Positions 11,636 to 23,358 are shown, counted from the first letter of the stretch. The stretch: 64,000 bases of DNA from Kappaphycus alvarezii (GCA_002205965.3 NADL03000019.1:742351-806350); one strand, 5' to 3'. Notes: generated from the letters alone by a model not told the origin. Numbers and translations: made by a program.

Positions 11636-12795
11636 CTAGCGAAACTCATTCATAGGCCCCAACAGGCCACCTCCTTTCGCCACCCACAATGCCGCCGCCA
11701 ATCCACCCGTCACCACAGCGCACATACCGATCACCCTGAGAAACTCGGCATCTGCAGCCCCATCGCTCGCGTCTACTCTAACTTTCTGCAACCTCTCCCG
11801 TGCCAACACCGCCCGTACAAGCCGTGTAATATCTTCAACGTCCGGTTCTTCCCCCTCAAACTCCCCGCCTTTGATATATCCCTTACCTTCCACCAACACA
11901 AACACCCTCCACACCTCGTCGTACCCCTTCAACAACACACCCCTCTCAACTGCAATTAGTTTAGGTCGACGTATCTCAAACTACCCACATCGCAGGCGTG
12001 AATCAAAAAAAGCATTGAAAGTCAGTACAACAAGACCGTGCCCATCCACAACTCAACTTTGAGACTGCCCACGGAAAAAATAGCGTTGCGTACCAAATTC
12101 CGGAAATAAAACGCATGCACGAATTGCTCCAGGAATCGTCCCCCTCCTGCTCATTTCTCCCATCCCCACCGCCGCTCTATCCACACCTAACCTCGCATTG
12201 ACCAACACCCAAACCGCGTCCTTCGCCACTTTATTTCCCAACAAAAGTTCCAAATCATCCATAATTGCCTCTCCTCTCCCAGAGGTAGGCCCCACAATCA
12301 CATTTGCAAACGGTGAAATCCTGCCCTCGTCTCTCTTAAAATACGACCCAAACCTAATTCTCCCTTCCCCATCCCCCACCTCACTTCCACTGTCTCCTTG
12401 AGCATCGCCTGTGCCGCCGCAGCGGTACCTGCGGAATTGAACAAGAGAGACACGGTTGGAAATTTGGATAATTCCGATGACTCAGTGGTCAGCGAGTATG
12501 AGAGGGAGTACATGAGGGAAGGATTGGGCGCTATGGCCTGCTCGAGTAGAGGGTTAAGGGTGGGGGCAATAGGGTGACGCGGACATGCTTGTGTCCCTGT
12601 GACAGTGCATAGTCTACTGATTGCGCAGCCTGTTGTATTAGTTGGGAGGGGGTTTCCGGGGGACTCGTGGGACTCGCTGCGCAAGCGGACGCTGGACGAG
12701 TGAAGCGTGGCGGCGTTGATGTGGAGAGCAGAAACGCAGGCCTTGGATTCATCATGGATGTGGGATGATTGCTTGTCGGCGAGTTGACCTGTCAT
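11636..12795 (-). CDS. DUF1995 domain protein, probably plastid
   Basis: Member of the DUF1995 family of photosynthetic eukaryotes, which includes the photosystem II assembly factor LPA3 of Arabidopsis. Family signatures appear in order: an opening helix QLIQQAAQSVDYALSQGHKH followed by a V-x-L-LPP strand, LNPLLEQA, a phosphate-loop-like SLLFNSAGTAAAAQAMLKE, FANVIVGPTSGRGEAI, a conserved short VLVNARLG segment, and near the end LRGVLLKGYDEVWRVF then PDVEDITRL. The last exon ends in a hydrophobic helix. The segments fall in different frames, so the gene as given contains single-base shifts (around 12,300-12,400 and 12,560). An acceptor CTAATTGCAG near 11,955-11,965 indicates an intron of about 90-100 nt whose donor I could not settle. 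GTAC tracts lie 220-345 bp upstream. Family assignment is fairly secure; exact function is unknown. Confidence 0.6.
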
Positions 12796-13009
12796 GTTGA
12801 TGCGTCATCTCGAAACTGTACTCGTACGAGTTCTTGAAGCTCAATGACCTGTGCGGTACAGGCAAATCTTATTGTTTGCGGGTGATTGCGAAATGTGGAT
12901 GAGAATTGCCGTTGAGGTCAAGTGGATGCATCTGTTATGAAGGGTTCTTCAATTAGGTACCGAATCAACCTGACATCTACTGTAAACAGGGATTATGCGA
13001 TATCATACT

Positions 13010-13140
13010 GCATACGGTACAGTACGGTAATCTACTGTACTGTACTGTACATTGTTCTTCTCTGAGGAGGCGGCTGGTCGCTGCATTTCTACACAGGGGT
13101 GATGTACTGTACTGTACACCGTACAGTGCTATACTGTAAC
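13010..13140. repeat. GTAC palindrome tract, two clusters
   Basis: Two clusters, about 13,013-13,050 and 13,100-13,140, of TACTGTACTGTAC-type units including GTACGGTA and GTACAGTG variants. They lie between the DUF1995 start and the end of the zinc-finger gene. The inner palindrome TGTACA recurs. Confidence 0.75.
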
Positions 13141-13282
13141 TAATAGTGCTTTTTCTTTTCTGTTTGGCACTGGAAGGGGTTCTGTTTTTTTCGCACCTCT
13201 ATTCGAGGGCTTCTAATTTTAGTTTTCTCTTTGTTTTCTTTTTCTCTTTTTTTTTTTTTGTTTTTTAGCTCAACAAAATACT

Positions 13283-14143
13283 CTAATTTCGTCTCTTCTC
13301 GGCGAGAAAGGAAGCTCTCCTACGGTGCTTATTGCTGCGTAGGTGGGTCTCTAGGTCAATTTCCTGGGCGAAGGCAATGTCGCAATCAGTACACCGCGGA
13401 GGATCCTTGCTTTCCCTAAACCTTTGTTCTGCCCTCTGGTGCCTCCCGCCAGCCTCGTGGACAGCTTTCTGTCCGGAACTGACGAACTCGATGTCGTAGA
13501 TGCGACAGTGAAACTTGGGCTTTTTGCCTTTCTTTTTCCTCGCCCTTCTCTCCCTATCTGTTGCGACCTTGAAAGCTGTGGTACAGAAAAGGTCAATGCG
13601 GGCCTGGGCCCGGGAGGAAGTAGCCACGAAATAGGACCCAAGGGCGGTTGTACGGTGCGACGGACGGGACGAAGTCTTTGCAGAGCGAGGGGGTTGTCTT
13701 GAGTAGCTAGAGGCGTGGGAAGGAGACCCGTCCCGGATGGAGACCTGTTCGGATTCTTCAGACCCCTCCTCGGCCTCGTCGTCAATAAGGGGATGCCTTG
13801 GGTAAGCTTTGATGCCAGAGCTCTCCCCTTCGGTAGATCTGTTGACGAGGCCTTCCCTTTTTTCCCTCCGACGGAGTTCCTGATACCTTTGATGATCCCT
13901 GGAGGTACGTAGTGGCTCCCTCAACCCTCCAACCATTCCTCGAAGTTCCAGGAAGGGTTTTAGATTATAGCAGTCACTGAGGGTATTGCCCCTTGAATTT
14001 CGAGCTAAGCACCGCAAGTCCAAAGAGACAAGGGACACCTGCAGTATAATGAGTATTGCCCCCTTGAACTTCGGTATGCACACCGTAAGTATAAGGAGAC
14101 AAGGGACACCAATGCCTAAAGGACAACAGGGAAGAGATAGCAA
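13283..14143 (-). CDS. Two-finger C2H2 (U1/matrin-type) protein
   Basis: Open minus-strand frame of 286 codons. The C-terminus carries a finger of the form C-x2-C-x12-H-x5-H (CTDCDIAFAQEIDLETHLRS then NKH), typical of U1-like or matrin-type RNA/DNA-binding fingers. About 40 residues earlier a related unit starts FHCRIYDIEF and keeps both His, but its second Cys is Tyr, so that finger is probably non-functional or the base is wrong. Between lies a basic stretch (RERRARKKKGKKPK), a likely nuclear localisation signal, and the middle is Ser, Arg and Glu rich and probably disordered. The true start is uncertain: the ATG at 14143 includes a 70-bp duplicated leader, while the ATG at 13935 excludes it. 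A TATA box lies at 14257-14266. Function is unknown, and an element-derived gene is possible. Confidence 0.5.
   Translation of the reverse strand: MLSLPCCPLGIGVPCLLILTVCIPKFKGAILIILQVSLVSLDLRCLARNSRGNTLSDCYNLKPFLELRGMVGGLREPLRTSRDHQRYQELRRREKREGLVNRSTEGESSGIKAYPRHPLIDDEAEEGSEESEQVSIRDGSPSHASSYSRQPPRSAKTSSRPSHRTTALGSYFVATSSRAQARIDLFCTTAFKVATDRERRARKKKGKKPKFHCRIYDIEFVSSGQKAVHEAGGRHQRAEQRFRESKDPPRCTDCDIAFAQEIDLETHLRSNKHRRRASFLAEKRRN
13984..14110. repeat. Two-copy tandem repeat, 70-bp period
   Basis: Two imperfect copies starting TATTGCCCC(C)TTGAA at 13984 and 14054, each ending AAGGGACACC. They fall in the leader or first codons of the zinc-finger gene and add a near-duplicate peptide if translated. 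Confidence 0.75.
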
Positions 14144-14256
14144 CGTTTGGGTTTGGGAGTTTTGGTTTGGTGGGGGTGATGGATTTGGTGGTTTGGGAGT
14201 CTGGGGCTTTGGTGGGGGTTGTTAGTTGGTCGAGGCTCACACCCTAGTCGACCAGC

Positions 14257-14266
14257 CTTTATATAG
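14257..14266 (-). promoter_or_regulatory. TATA box
   Basis: CTATATAAAG on the minus strand, followed by a C and A-rich leader (ACCAAAGCCCC and similar). It is well placed for transcription of the zinc-finger gene from about 14,230. Confidence 0.55.
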
Positions 14267-15210
14267 AGATTCGCAATGTTCTAAAACGCACAAATTGGTA
14301 CTAAATTCCTAGCAAAATATAAAAAGTAGCCCTTAGAACCCCTATTTGCCTGTTTCGAGGCGCCTCTACTGTAATGTTGTGCAGTGCACGCCACTTGTGG
14401 CTCAGAGCCATGCACAGTACTGTACATGGCTCTCGGGACCATAATTTGTGGCCACAGGACACGGGCCAACATGAGCCACATAACAGTAACTTTTCAATTA
14501 TGCGCAGTAAACCAACCCAATTTACCCCCCTATACGGTAATACGCTGTCATTGTTTTATACAGACGCGTAAGAACATAAGAACACCCTATAAATCCCCAC
14601 AGAGTGTAAAGATATATATAGCAACCCAAATTAAAAGCAAATCTGGTGATTCATTCCGATTGAGTTCTTTCCTAGTGAAAAGTCCCATTCAGAATGTTTC
14701 GAAAGTTTACGCTTAAAGAATTTCAGAAAATGAGATTTTCACCTTGGGCAATCAAAAATTAGATGAGTGAATATTTCAATTCTGTACTCCTAAAGCCTCA
14801 GAACACTACAGTAAATTACGCAGGTAGCCCGGGAAAATTAAATACATGTATGAGTATTAGTCCGGGGAGGGCGTTGAACTCATACACCAAAAGGCCTCGA
14901 CGTTCTCCCAACCGAGGACACCCCACGCTTTAAATACCTTAAGGATGCATTAAGAACTTACTCTAGCAAATCTACGCCCTAATTCAATCGAGATTAATTT
15001 TTTGGCAGCCTTCTTCCACGATGGCAAACAAAGCGCACGAGCTAACACCTATTTGCCGCTACCTCCAGTTCAAATTTCGCCCCAGATGTCCAGCGCATAA
15101 ATCTGCTTGGCAACCTCGCAAGATCAACCTCTTGTCTGTGCACACTTAGAGGTCTTTTTCGTATCTTTCCCTCCCATATCTTCCCTTTTCCGAACTCAAA
15201 ATCCATCGCC
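14267..15210. other. Intergenic, no gene seen
   Basis: AT-moderate sequence with one short palindrome (CACAGTACTGTACATGG near 14412). Nothing else is supported on either strand. A tRNA-like B-box near 14,870 was considered and rejected. Confidence 0.35.
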
Positions 15211-16263
15211 ATGCCCACCAGCACACATTTTTCTTGTTTCCATCCGCATGCGCTCCCAGCAGCCCCTCGAAATGGTACGTTTATTTCTTGCTCCTTCACT
15301 GCATGTCCAATCAGTACTACACTATCTTCCGCTCTTTCAGTTCCTCCGGGGCGTTACTCTCTTTCTTTCGAAGTACCACTCGATGTTAATACCACTCTAG
15401 AGCCTCCTGAATCTCTTCCGCAGCAGGTCTCCGTTCTCGGCGGTCCTCTGCTTTTTGTAGGCTAAACATTTTAAAACGAACTAGCTCATTCAGGGGTTTT
15501 ACCTCCAGACGGATCTGGATCTGAGCAAAGCGCGCATGCGTATTCAATAAGCAGACCAAACAGCAGTGAGAGGCAGAAAGTGTCGGTCAAAATGGTCCAA
15601 GAACATAAAGTGAGCTCCTTTTTGACGATGTAGAGGAAAAGGGGCAACGAGGAAAGAGCTTCTTGCCAAGTAAGGGTTTCCAACACGCACAGGTGTGGGG
15701 TGAAAAATCCACAACAGGGCCTAGTCAGAAAGAAGGCTCTCTCTGGTCGGAGGTCATGCAGATCTACAAAACGCGAGCTGTGAGCGGACGGAAAAATCCT
15801 TGCAGTCGCATTGGTTCCGTGGCTGTACAGGCGCAGCTTTGGTTGGGCTGCAAGATGAAGGTCAAATCGCTGCGCATGTCTGGAGGAAATGATGAGAATC
15901 TGAAGAACTTTACGATGGATTTGTATCAACAGTGCGCTGGTAAGAAAAAATGGAAGAGAGAGACTGCTTCTCTATTTCTGTCCTCAGAATTTGCGAACTT
16001 CCTCAGCCAGCAGCCAAAGTTTCAGGGGCAACCAAACTTGGGCTGGGTGCATCCATATACTCCGGAAGAGGGCCACAGCCCCCTTCCGAGAGCGACCTTG
16101 TCTTTCTCTTTGGTGTCGAGTCCAGCTATGGGCCGCATCTCATCACTGGCCGGGAGAGACGGGACGAAGGGATAGAAAGCGTCCCCGGGGCAAAAAAATG
16201 AGATCCAAGAACTGCAGGGCAGCAAGAGGACCAATCTTGAAACTGCGTTCGACAGAATGCTGA
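15211..16263 (+). CDS. Unidentified spliced gene
   Basis: Evidence is mainly from splice signals. From the ATG at 15211 the frame runs to a donor GTACGT at 15275; the acceptor TTTCAG ends at 15340, a 66-nt intron. The downstream exon then reads in frame as a proline-rich soluble sequence (VPPGRYSLSFEVPLD) up to 15465. A second candidate intron, 15940-15987 (48 nt, GTAAGA to CTCAG), lies after a segment reading MSGGNDENLKNFTMDLYQQC. Because 48 is a multiple of three, both spliced and unspliced forms stay open. How the two halves connect (15,466-15,840) is not resolved, and single-base shifts may be present. I recognise no domain. It could also be two genes or decayed sequence. Confidence 0.3.
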
Positions 16264-16344
16264 GGTAAATGGACGAGGGTAAGAGGGCCTTTCAGGAGTC
16301 TGCAAAAACGTCAAAGTCGCGGCGCAGAATAGTGATTATTTGAA

Positions 16345-16818
16345 CCTTATAGTAGTGCTACCTAAGGGATCGGAATTTTACCAGGAGGTTTTGAAATCTG
16401 CGATGACGCGTTTTTGTTTTAAGTGCAATACAGTTACTCGAGAGAAAGATACTGGGAACAAAAACTGCGTGACAGAATCTGAGATATATGTCTCCATCCT
16501 TTCCTGGTCAGTCATGTTTTCCCGCTCTTCATATTCCTCTTGTCTTTCTTTAATTTACGCTTGGATGTATTCCTGTCCCTCTTTAAATAGCTCAGTAACA
16601 ACGTCGAATCCTTGGCCTTCTTCTTCTATATCTTCTCAATTTTTCTGCATCATCCTCAACATTTTATCTAGCTTAACGTATGCCTGACTCTCTGCGATAA
16701 TATCCTCGGCATACCAGAGCTTTGAATCGTCCCTGAGCACCTTGAAGCGACCCTGTAGCGTGAAGAAAAAATAACCCAATGTCCTTTTGAAGTGCCTTTT
16801 GGCGCTATGTATACGCAC
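16345..16818 (-). pseudogene. Charged helical coding remnant, unidentified
   Basis: One minus-strand frame stays open from 16,818 to about 16,345 apart from two in-frame stops. It encodes a Lys/Glu-rich helical sequence (FKVLRDDSKLWYAEDI, KERQEEYEERENMTDQERME) likely to form a coiled coil. The frame may continue upstream to about 17,170. I recognise no family. It could be a decayed host gene or part of an unknown element. Confidence 0.3.
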
Positions 16819-17299
16819 TCTCCCCTTTACCTGTAGGATGGGAAATTTATTTGGCCAGAACAGACCAGTCTGGAAAGATAACTTCTACAAGAAAGGAAGG
16901 ACTCCCGCGTTCGATTTCACTCCCTACTATTTTGTAAGCAGAAAGAAGACGAAAAGGAAAAGATCTACTGAGAATGTCGTTAAAAAGAGAAGAAGAGTTG
17001 CGGCCAGAGTGAGAACCTTTTTTGTGCCTGAGCTTCCAGCGAACCACTGACATACGTAAAGGTAAAGATTCTACCACTCTTCGACCGACTTGTTGGCGAT
17101 TTTCCGTCCTTTTTGTTGTGAAACTCTCCGCTGAGGGCATGCAAGCAGTTTTTCAGCGCAACGCGCACCATTAAATTGCACCAACTTATCTCTAAAAACG
17201 CTTTTAGACATACCTATCTTCGGTGGCTCCCATTTTCGCGTTTGTTGGCCTTTTGTTGCGGTAGATGTTTCCGTAAAGATCAGCGATGCAGTTAACAAA

Positions 17300-18314
17300 T
17301 GTTATTACCGTATATCGTACCGTTTCGACGCTCATACGGCAGGACTTATCGAGGCAATCACTGGAGCAGTTGGTATCTAGTGCACGAAGGTCTGCGAGGA
17401 TCTTGATTTCAGTCGGAAATCCCGGGCGATCAAATACGTTCCGTTGCGACGTCCAAAGCTTGGCAAAAGCCGATAATTGTCGGCACAGATCTTGAAGAAC
17501 ATCTCTCTAGGTCCGTAAAAGAGTCCTGGGAACAGTCGTGATTTATGCAAAGGAGTAAGGGTGAGATAATCACTAATCCATGTTGACGTACCACGACCTA
17601 TGTTGGTTGTTCCCGGTTTGCGTCACTGTTTTCTTTGTTTCATTGTTCCTTGCTCTTTTTCCAGCGCCAAAAGGGCCGTTGTCGCCGTGCAATACATAGA
17701 AAGCAACACAGTATGCATGCGTTGCGGAAGGTTGTCTGTTCAGGTTGTCATCTGGGACGAGGATACGTGACTTGTGCAGGCGAGTGAATGAGAGAAGCTG
17801 GGCCTACCCTTCCCGCTAGGTATCGCCGACCATCAATGCGTCCACGATGGTGGTATATTTCGAATACTTTTTGGGAGCTCCTCTCTCATTGCCTTGGGAA
17901 AAAGAAGGAGGGTGGAGTACTAGGGTCGTGTACGCCGAGATGCAAATTATAGGTACTGAGAAATTAGGTTTGCAAGCAAAAATCTCAATGCGATAGTTGC
18001 ATTCGGAATTTTTCCTCTGTTGATGTTATGTTTCGTATGCTCCTAGAGCAAACCTGCCCAGTTGCAATATAATGAGTAAATACATACAGTATCTCTCTAT
18101 GTTATTGTGACGTATGTACAGTATGATGTACAGTACAATATAGTACAGGAGAGGGGGAAAAATTGGGTTGTTTGAATGATTAAAATATAGGCTATCTTCC
18201 GTTCCAAAGCGCATCAAATAATCGGTACAAGCTGTCTGCATGGGGGAACCAAGAAACGGAGTTAGTCTGGGTCAAAGTCGCTAGAAGGCCGACGCGAGAC
18301 CAGCCAGCACGCAG
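17300..18314. other. Intergenic, no gene seen
   Basis: No coding signal on either strand. It contains a short GTAC palindrome tract near 18,085-18,150 and directly precedes the Copia element's target duplication. Confidence 0.4.
18085..18150. repeat. GTAC palindrome tract
   Basis: Units TACAGTAT, GTACAGTATGATGTAC and GTACAATATAGTAC, of the same type as the tracts near host genes, but here not next to a recognised gene. Confidence 0.55.
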
Positions 18315-18319
18315 GCCGC

Positions 18320-18613
18320 TATTGGAATATTCGTACGTACATGGGAAGAGATCGCCTTTTATTTGTATGTAAAGTAGCCCACGGAAGAGCGAAATTTATG
18401 CAACCCAGTCAGGAGCTGTTTTATTAATGACCAGCACCTTCCTGGAGAGCACCTCCGGACATGAGTATGGTGGCCAGTCGGAACGTTCACTACTTCTCAG
18501 GTGCCGAAACTCCCTAACAGCCCTCGAAAATCTTTCTCTATATAAAGAAAACTTCAGGCATCGTGCTAAATTAACGTAGCAACAACAAACCCAACCAATT
18601 CCAACTTTCTATA
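18320..18613 (+). repeat. Copia left LTR
   Basis: 294 bp. It pairs with the right LTR along its full length and has a TATA box (CTATATAAAG) near 18,538. Its start is TATTGG where the right copy has TGTTGG, and its end is ATA where the right copy has ACA. Confidence 0.88.
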
Positions 18614-21600
18614 TGGTACCACCGCCTGAGACCATCACTCACATCACTTTCCTCTCTTTCACTATCCATCTCCAACTCTGTCTCTACGTTGATTCTCCCC
18701 TTTTTCACTGTCTCTCTTTCAATCAATCACCCTCCCTACAAAGACTTCCTTCCCCTTTATTATTTACCCATTCAAGGCCTCTTCTGCCTCTTCATCTTCG
18801 CTGTCTTGCCGCCATCGACAATTGTCATCGTTGAATTAATTCGGACCTATCGGAAGATCTAGCCCTGGAAGACGTCAAGTACACTCGCCGACTGTTCATT
18901 CATTTAGTTGGCTCCAAAGTCCACTGGACTTCAAACCAGCCGAAGCGTAAGCGGAGGCAACTTAAAACATGGAGATCCTGACGCAACTGTATCTCTACCG
19001 ACCAGGCTTGAGCTTCGCTCCTCTGGGCGGATAACGGTTGAGAAAAGCGGTGAAGTGATTTGACGTGGTTTTTTAAATACCGAAAGGTGTTAATTACGTT
19101 GAGGGTTGACTGAGCAAATTCTCGCAAGAAGCCAGATAGGTTACGGGTGTGAAAAGCCGCTAGGCTTAGGAGCCCTCCTATTGAAGCTTCGTAGGGATCA
19201 TTTGCGCCTACTTTTACTTCGCGTGGAAGTAGGTAGTGGTAGCTGGAATTCGCGTCACACCCGGAATGTCTTACCGGGGGCGGAGAGTCCGTACTCTAAG
19301 TGATCCTTCACGTTAAGTTTTGGTGCGCTACACTCGACCTGAACTAGCGCAGGGAAGAGTCAGTCAACTCTATAAATCGCAGTCTCACCCAGTGAGGATT
19401 CGGGGGCCGGTAGTAGTAGTCCGACTCTCTTCAACTACTCAAATACTCAAGATCAAGAACTTTAATAGCCAAGAGGCCGATAGCCATTTATATATGAGAG
19501 CTAGCATGGATCCCTCAAAGGAATCAAAGAGCCTGTTTCGTGTCGAACCGCTTTATATGCCATCTGACTACATCATCTGGGCAAGGCGCACTAGAGCTAT
19601 TCTTGAAGCCTATGATCCTGCAATGATTGGCTTGAGAGGCACTCCAGTCTCTCTTTCATCTGGCTCGCGAAGTGAATGGACTTAACTCTCCGTAAAGGCA
19701 AAGGCGTTATTACCCCCGGACTTTGTGCTTCCACTATGGCACAAGGTAGACTCATTGCAGATGAAGAATTATCTTCATCCTTGTGGATAAAGATCAGTCC
19801 TTTACCTACACGGGATCCAAAGAGTAACGGAGCTGCAGGAAGACTTCTGCAAGAGCATTTAACAAGGCCTAAAGTTCTCCTGTTCGACAGTGATCTCCCT
19901 CAGAACTTGTGGGGCGAGGCTTGAAACATGGAAATTGGCTATGTAACCGATTTCCTGCTGCAAGAGTCAATGGGAACATTCCGATTCGCCTCTAGGACCC
20001 AAGCACGGTGAATGACTTGAAACCACTCTTCACATTTGGTCAACCTGGCTTTGCGTTCATTTACCGATCCCATACGGAACCAAAAAAAATTGGAGCCAAG
20101 ATCCGAGCTCGGGAACTTCGTAGAAACGGAATCGGACACTAGGTTGATTCGAGTGTACATTCCAGAGTCCAAGTACGTCAGAGATATCAGAAGAGCAGAC
20201 TTCACTTCTGTTTCCAGGAATATGTTTCCGGGCATCTCATAGCTCTTAGACGTACTTGCTCGCCAGTATGAGATCGAAATGGCTAATGAGGACTACGGCG
20301 AAGTTGGTCAAGATGACTTGATTCAATGCATGACTTCGATCCACTAGCAGAACCCAGAATTGGTACTTCCGAAGGCCAAGGCTGTCGTGAACTCAGGAAT
20401 TGAACCATCGACTTTCGCAGAGGCGTGGACATACCACAGTGGGCTGAGTCCATCGATCGAGAATACAGCGCCGTGATCAAAAGGAAAACCTGGTCCTACG
20501 TACCCCAAACCGCTCGAATAAGACCTTTGCCATTTAAATGGACATTTAGCGCTAAACCTTGGACTCTACTGGTGAACAATACCTGCAAAAGGCTCGCCAT
20601 ACATTAAAGGGGGACCGTCAAGAGTCATACTTGGACTACGACCCGCAAATTATCTATGCACCAGTTACCTTTCACGAGACAATGAGACTCTTTTTTGCCA
20701 TTGCCGCTGCCAACTACCTCATTCTTGAAGGGAGCGATGCCTGTCTGCACGGAACATTGGACATTCCAATCTACATGGAACAGCCAACAGATTCCTCTCG
20801 AATTTTGGCAAAGCCTGGGCAAATTTAAAAATAGGAAATATATACATGGAGCAAAACAAGCAGGAAGTATATATGGTTCAAAACTGCATGATAAGCTTAT
20901 TGAATGGGGTTTGCACGCGTCTAACCTCGACCAACAGCTGTACTTCCTCCGTACAAATAATTAATACCTTATTTTGGCTGTTGTGGTTGATGACATGGCT
21001 TTTGCAACGAACTCCTACGATATTCTGAAAAGCCTGAAAGATTTCCTCGCTTCAACTTTTGACATAAAGTTTTTCTGAGGCCTGAGGTCTTTCATCGGCT
21101 GGACTATTACTCGTTCTCCATCTGGCATTCAGAATTGACCAGCGCTATTACTGCAATAAGCCCTTGAAGTTCTATAGAATGCAAAAATCGAATTCAGTCT
21201 TGATTCCCATTCCAACGGACACCCAGCAATTGATTCCGGCGCTCTATGAGGAGCCATTGCTCTCCTTTGATGATCATCACACTTACCGGAGTATTATTGG
21301 CGGACTTCTATACGTGCTGTCTCCACTCGCCCAGAATTATCATTTCCAGCCTCTTTTTTGGCTCTCCAGGTCCAGGCTCCCACTGGAAGACATATGAAAT
21401 CGGTGAAACGTCTCCTCAAGTATATTAAGGGCTCGATCCACTTCATTTTGAACTACTGAAATACACATGGTATAATTCTCGATCCATTGGTGCTTCCGTT
21501 GATCCCGACTGGGGCGGATATATAAACTCAAGACTCTCAACCACAGGTTTCATGGTCGACATAAACGGGTCACCATCCTTCTGGAAGTCGAAAAGGCAGA

Positions 21601-21989
21601 CGGTAATAGCGAGCTCTTCTGATGAAGCTGAGTATGTGGCCCTTGCAGCGTGTGGAAAAGAACTATCCTGGATTCGAAAGCTTTTCTTGGTAATTTGCAA
21701 TCAGTCGCCATGGCATGAAATGAATTCCTTCGCGCTTACTATTTTAAGGTGTGATAGCACGGTAGCTATCTACATGGCTACTGCAGACAACATATCACCA
21801 AGAAACAAGCATATTGATCTTAGAGTTCACAAAGTGAAAGAACTAATAAGGAACGGAACTATCGAGTTGCAATACGTTCCTTTTATGAGCAACAAAGCTG
21901 ACTTAATAACGAACCCCATGATAAGAGAAGGATTGGGTCGAATGATTCGAATGAGGACGGTTGAATCTTTTAATTGATGAATTCAATAT

Positions 21990-22260
21990 TAGTAACTTTA
22001 ACAGAGCCAGCAGCAGAGGCACCAGAACTTTTGCAAGCAGTAGTAGCAATATTAGAAGCAGCAGCAGCAGTTCTGGAAGCAGCAGCCGAAAGTGGTTTCA
22101 AGCCCACTCAATTTACGAGCCTAGAAAGCTCCTGTGGTTGAAATTCCACTCTTTATGGCAGCAGCAGCAAAAACGCACACCGAAAAGCAGCAGCAGCATG
22201 AAAATTTAGTATCCAAAAAGAGGCAATTGAAAGCCACCTAATTACGCAGCAGCAGCCATG
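21990..22260 (+). repeat. CAG/AGC-rich segment inside Copia element
   Basis: Interrupted AGC/CAG trinucleotide runs between the RNase H region and the right LTR. They would encode Ser or Gln runs if read but lie outside the recognisable polyprotein. Confidence 0.6.
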
Positions 22261-22298
22261 AACTATGAATACTGAAAATTTGTTCTTCCAAGGGGGCG

Positions 22299-22593
22299 TG
22301 TTGGATATTCGTACGTAAATGGGAAGAGATGGCCTTTTATTTGAACGTACAGTAGCTCATGGAAGAGCTAAATTATGCAGCCCAGTCAGGAGTTGTTTTA
22401 TGAATGACCAGCACCTTCCTGAAGAGCACCTCCGGACAAGTGGATGAAGGCCAGTCGGAACGCTCACTACTTCTCAGGTGCCGAAACTCCCTAGTAGTCC
22501 TCGACAATCTTTCTCTATATAAAGGCCACTCCAGGCGTTGTTCTGACTGACCGTAGCAGCAATAACATACCCAACCAATTCCAACTTTCTACA
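22299..22593 (+). repeat. Copia right LTR
   Basis: 295 bp, starting TGTTGGATATTCG and ending TTCTACA, the canonical TG...CA ends. It differs from the left LTR at roughly 40 positions by eye. Confidence 0.88.
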
Positions 22594-22935
22594 GCCGCGT
22601 TGGACGTAGCAGCGGCGGTAGAGTGCTTAATTGTCCCCGTTCACAATACCAGTACCCGATTGCTCCCAATTGTGGAAAATTCCAGCGTTCACTGTACAGT
22701 GCGTAATTTTTCTTTGCCAAACTTGATTAAATGACTAGAGAACGCAGATAGTTGAGAAAAATTGGTCTTGATAAAGCGAGTGTTTTTCAAAGGAGGTTGA
22801 TACAAGTTGTGGAGCGGCGTTTCAGTCCTTTCGTTTTGTGCAGAAGGGGTACTGACAACTTCTCCGAGCGAGTGCGTCAATGAGTTGCCGTGATTTGTTA
22901 TCGAGTTGACGTCTCGGTTGAGGTTGTCTGAAAAG

Positions 22936-23010
22936 TAAATGGGGGGGTTAATTTACTGTGGTAGATATGTGGGTTATCAAGTAAATTTGTACCGGAGCGT
23001 AGATATCGTA
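22936..23010. repeat. Dispersed repeat, copy 1
   Basis: About 75 bp starting AAATGGGGGGGTTAATTTAC and ending TTGTACCGGAGCGTAGATA, closely matching a copy at 32,335-32,407. Flanks do not match. It is probably the end or a fragment of an unidentified element. Confidence 0.7.
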
Positions 23011-23169
23011 TCATTGTCAAGTCAATTGCGAAACCGTACGATGCGTCGAGAGCTGTGGATGGCACTCCAATCTACCAGATGGTGTCTGAAAAGTGCAGTG
23101 CATGTGAGGCGTCTTGTGACTTGGGAAGTATAGAGATACGTGCACACGTGTACATCCCCTGTCTCGCAC

Positions 23170-23358
23170 ACAACAACACACTGTACAGTACTGTACTGTA
23201 CAGTATAGTGTGTTGTTGTGCCCTACAGTACAGTAAAGCGTTTTGCCTTATTCGGTAACCTTCCTGTACAGTACCCAGTACAGTACAGACTGTACCCTGG
23301 TACCCCGTAGGTACTGTACAGTACTGTACGGTACAGTATAGCGCAGTACAGTGTACAT
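23170..23358. repeat. GTAC palindrome tract, the largest in the window
   Basis: Repeated GTACAGTACTGTACTGTAC-type units with a nested larger inverted repeat: ACACAACAACACACTGTACA near 23,167 pairs with GTGTTGTTGTGC near 23,208. It lies upstream of the RING gene. Confidence 0.75.

Larger units (their letters stand above)
18320..22593 (+). mobile_element. Copia (Ty1) LTR retrotransposon, old copy
   Basis: A 4.27-kb element bounded by two LTRs and flanked by the 5-bp direct repeat GCCGC at 18315-18319 and 22594-22598. A primer-binding site beginning TGGTACCACC follows the left LTR at 18614, and a purine tract AGGGGGCG precedes the right LTR. Recognisable parts in Copia order are: a gag-like start (about 19,480-19,685), the end of integrase (NGAAGRLLQ through LPQNLWGEA, about 19,830-19,925), reverse transcriptase (about 20,420-21,060) and RNase H (about 21,550-21,980; VIASSSDEAEYVAL). 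It is shorter than a full element and broken in very many places, on the order of ten or more. LTR divergence of about 13-14% by eye indicates an old insertion. Confidence 0.88.

Noticed and set aside
14850-14935. tRNA-like sequence on the minus strand
   Set aside because: It has GTTCAAC near one end and a GGGG/CCCC edge, but the T-arm and anticodon arm do not pair.
22000-22260. CAG/AGC runs as a poly-Gln or poly-Ser host gene
   Set aside because: They lie between RNase H and the right LTR of the Copia element with no start or domain.
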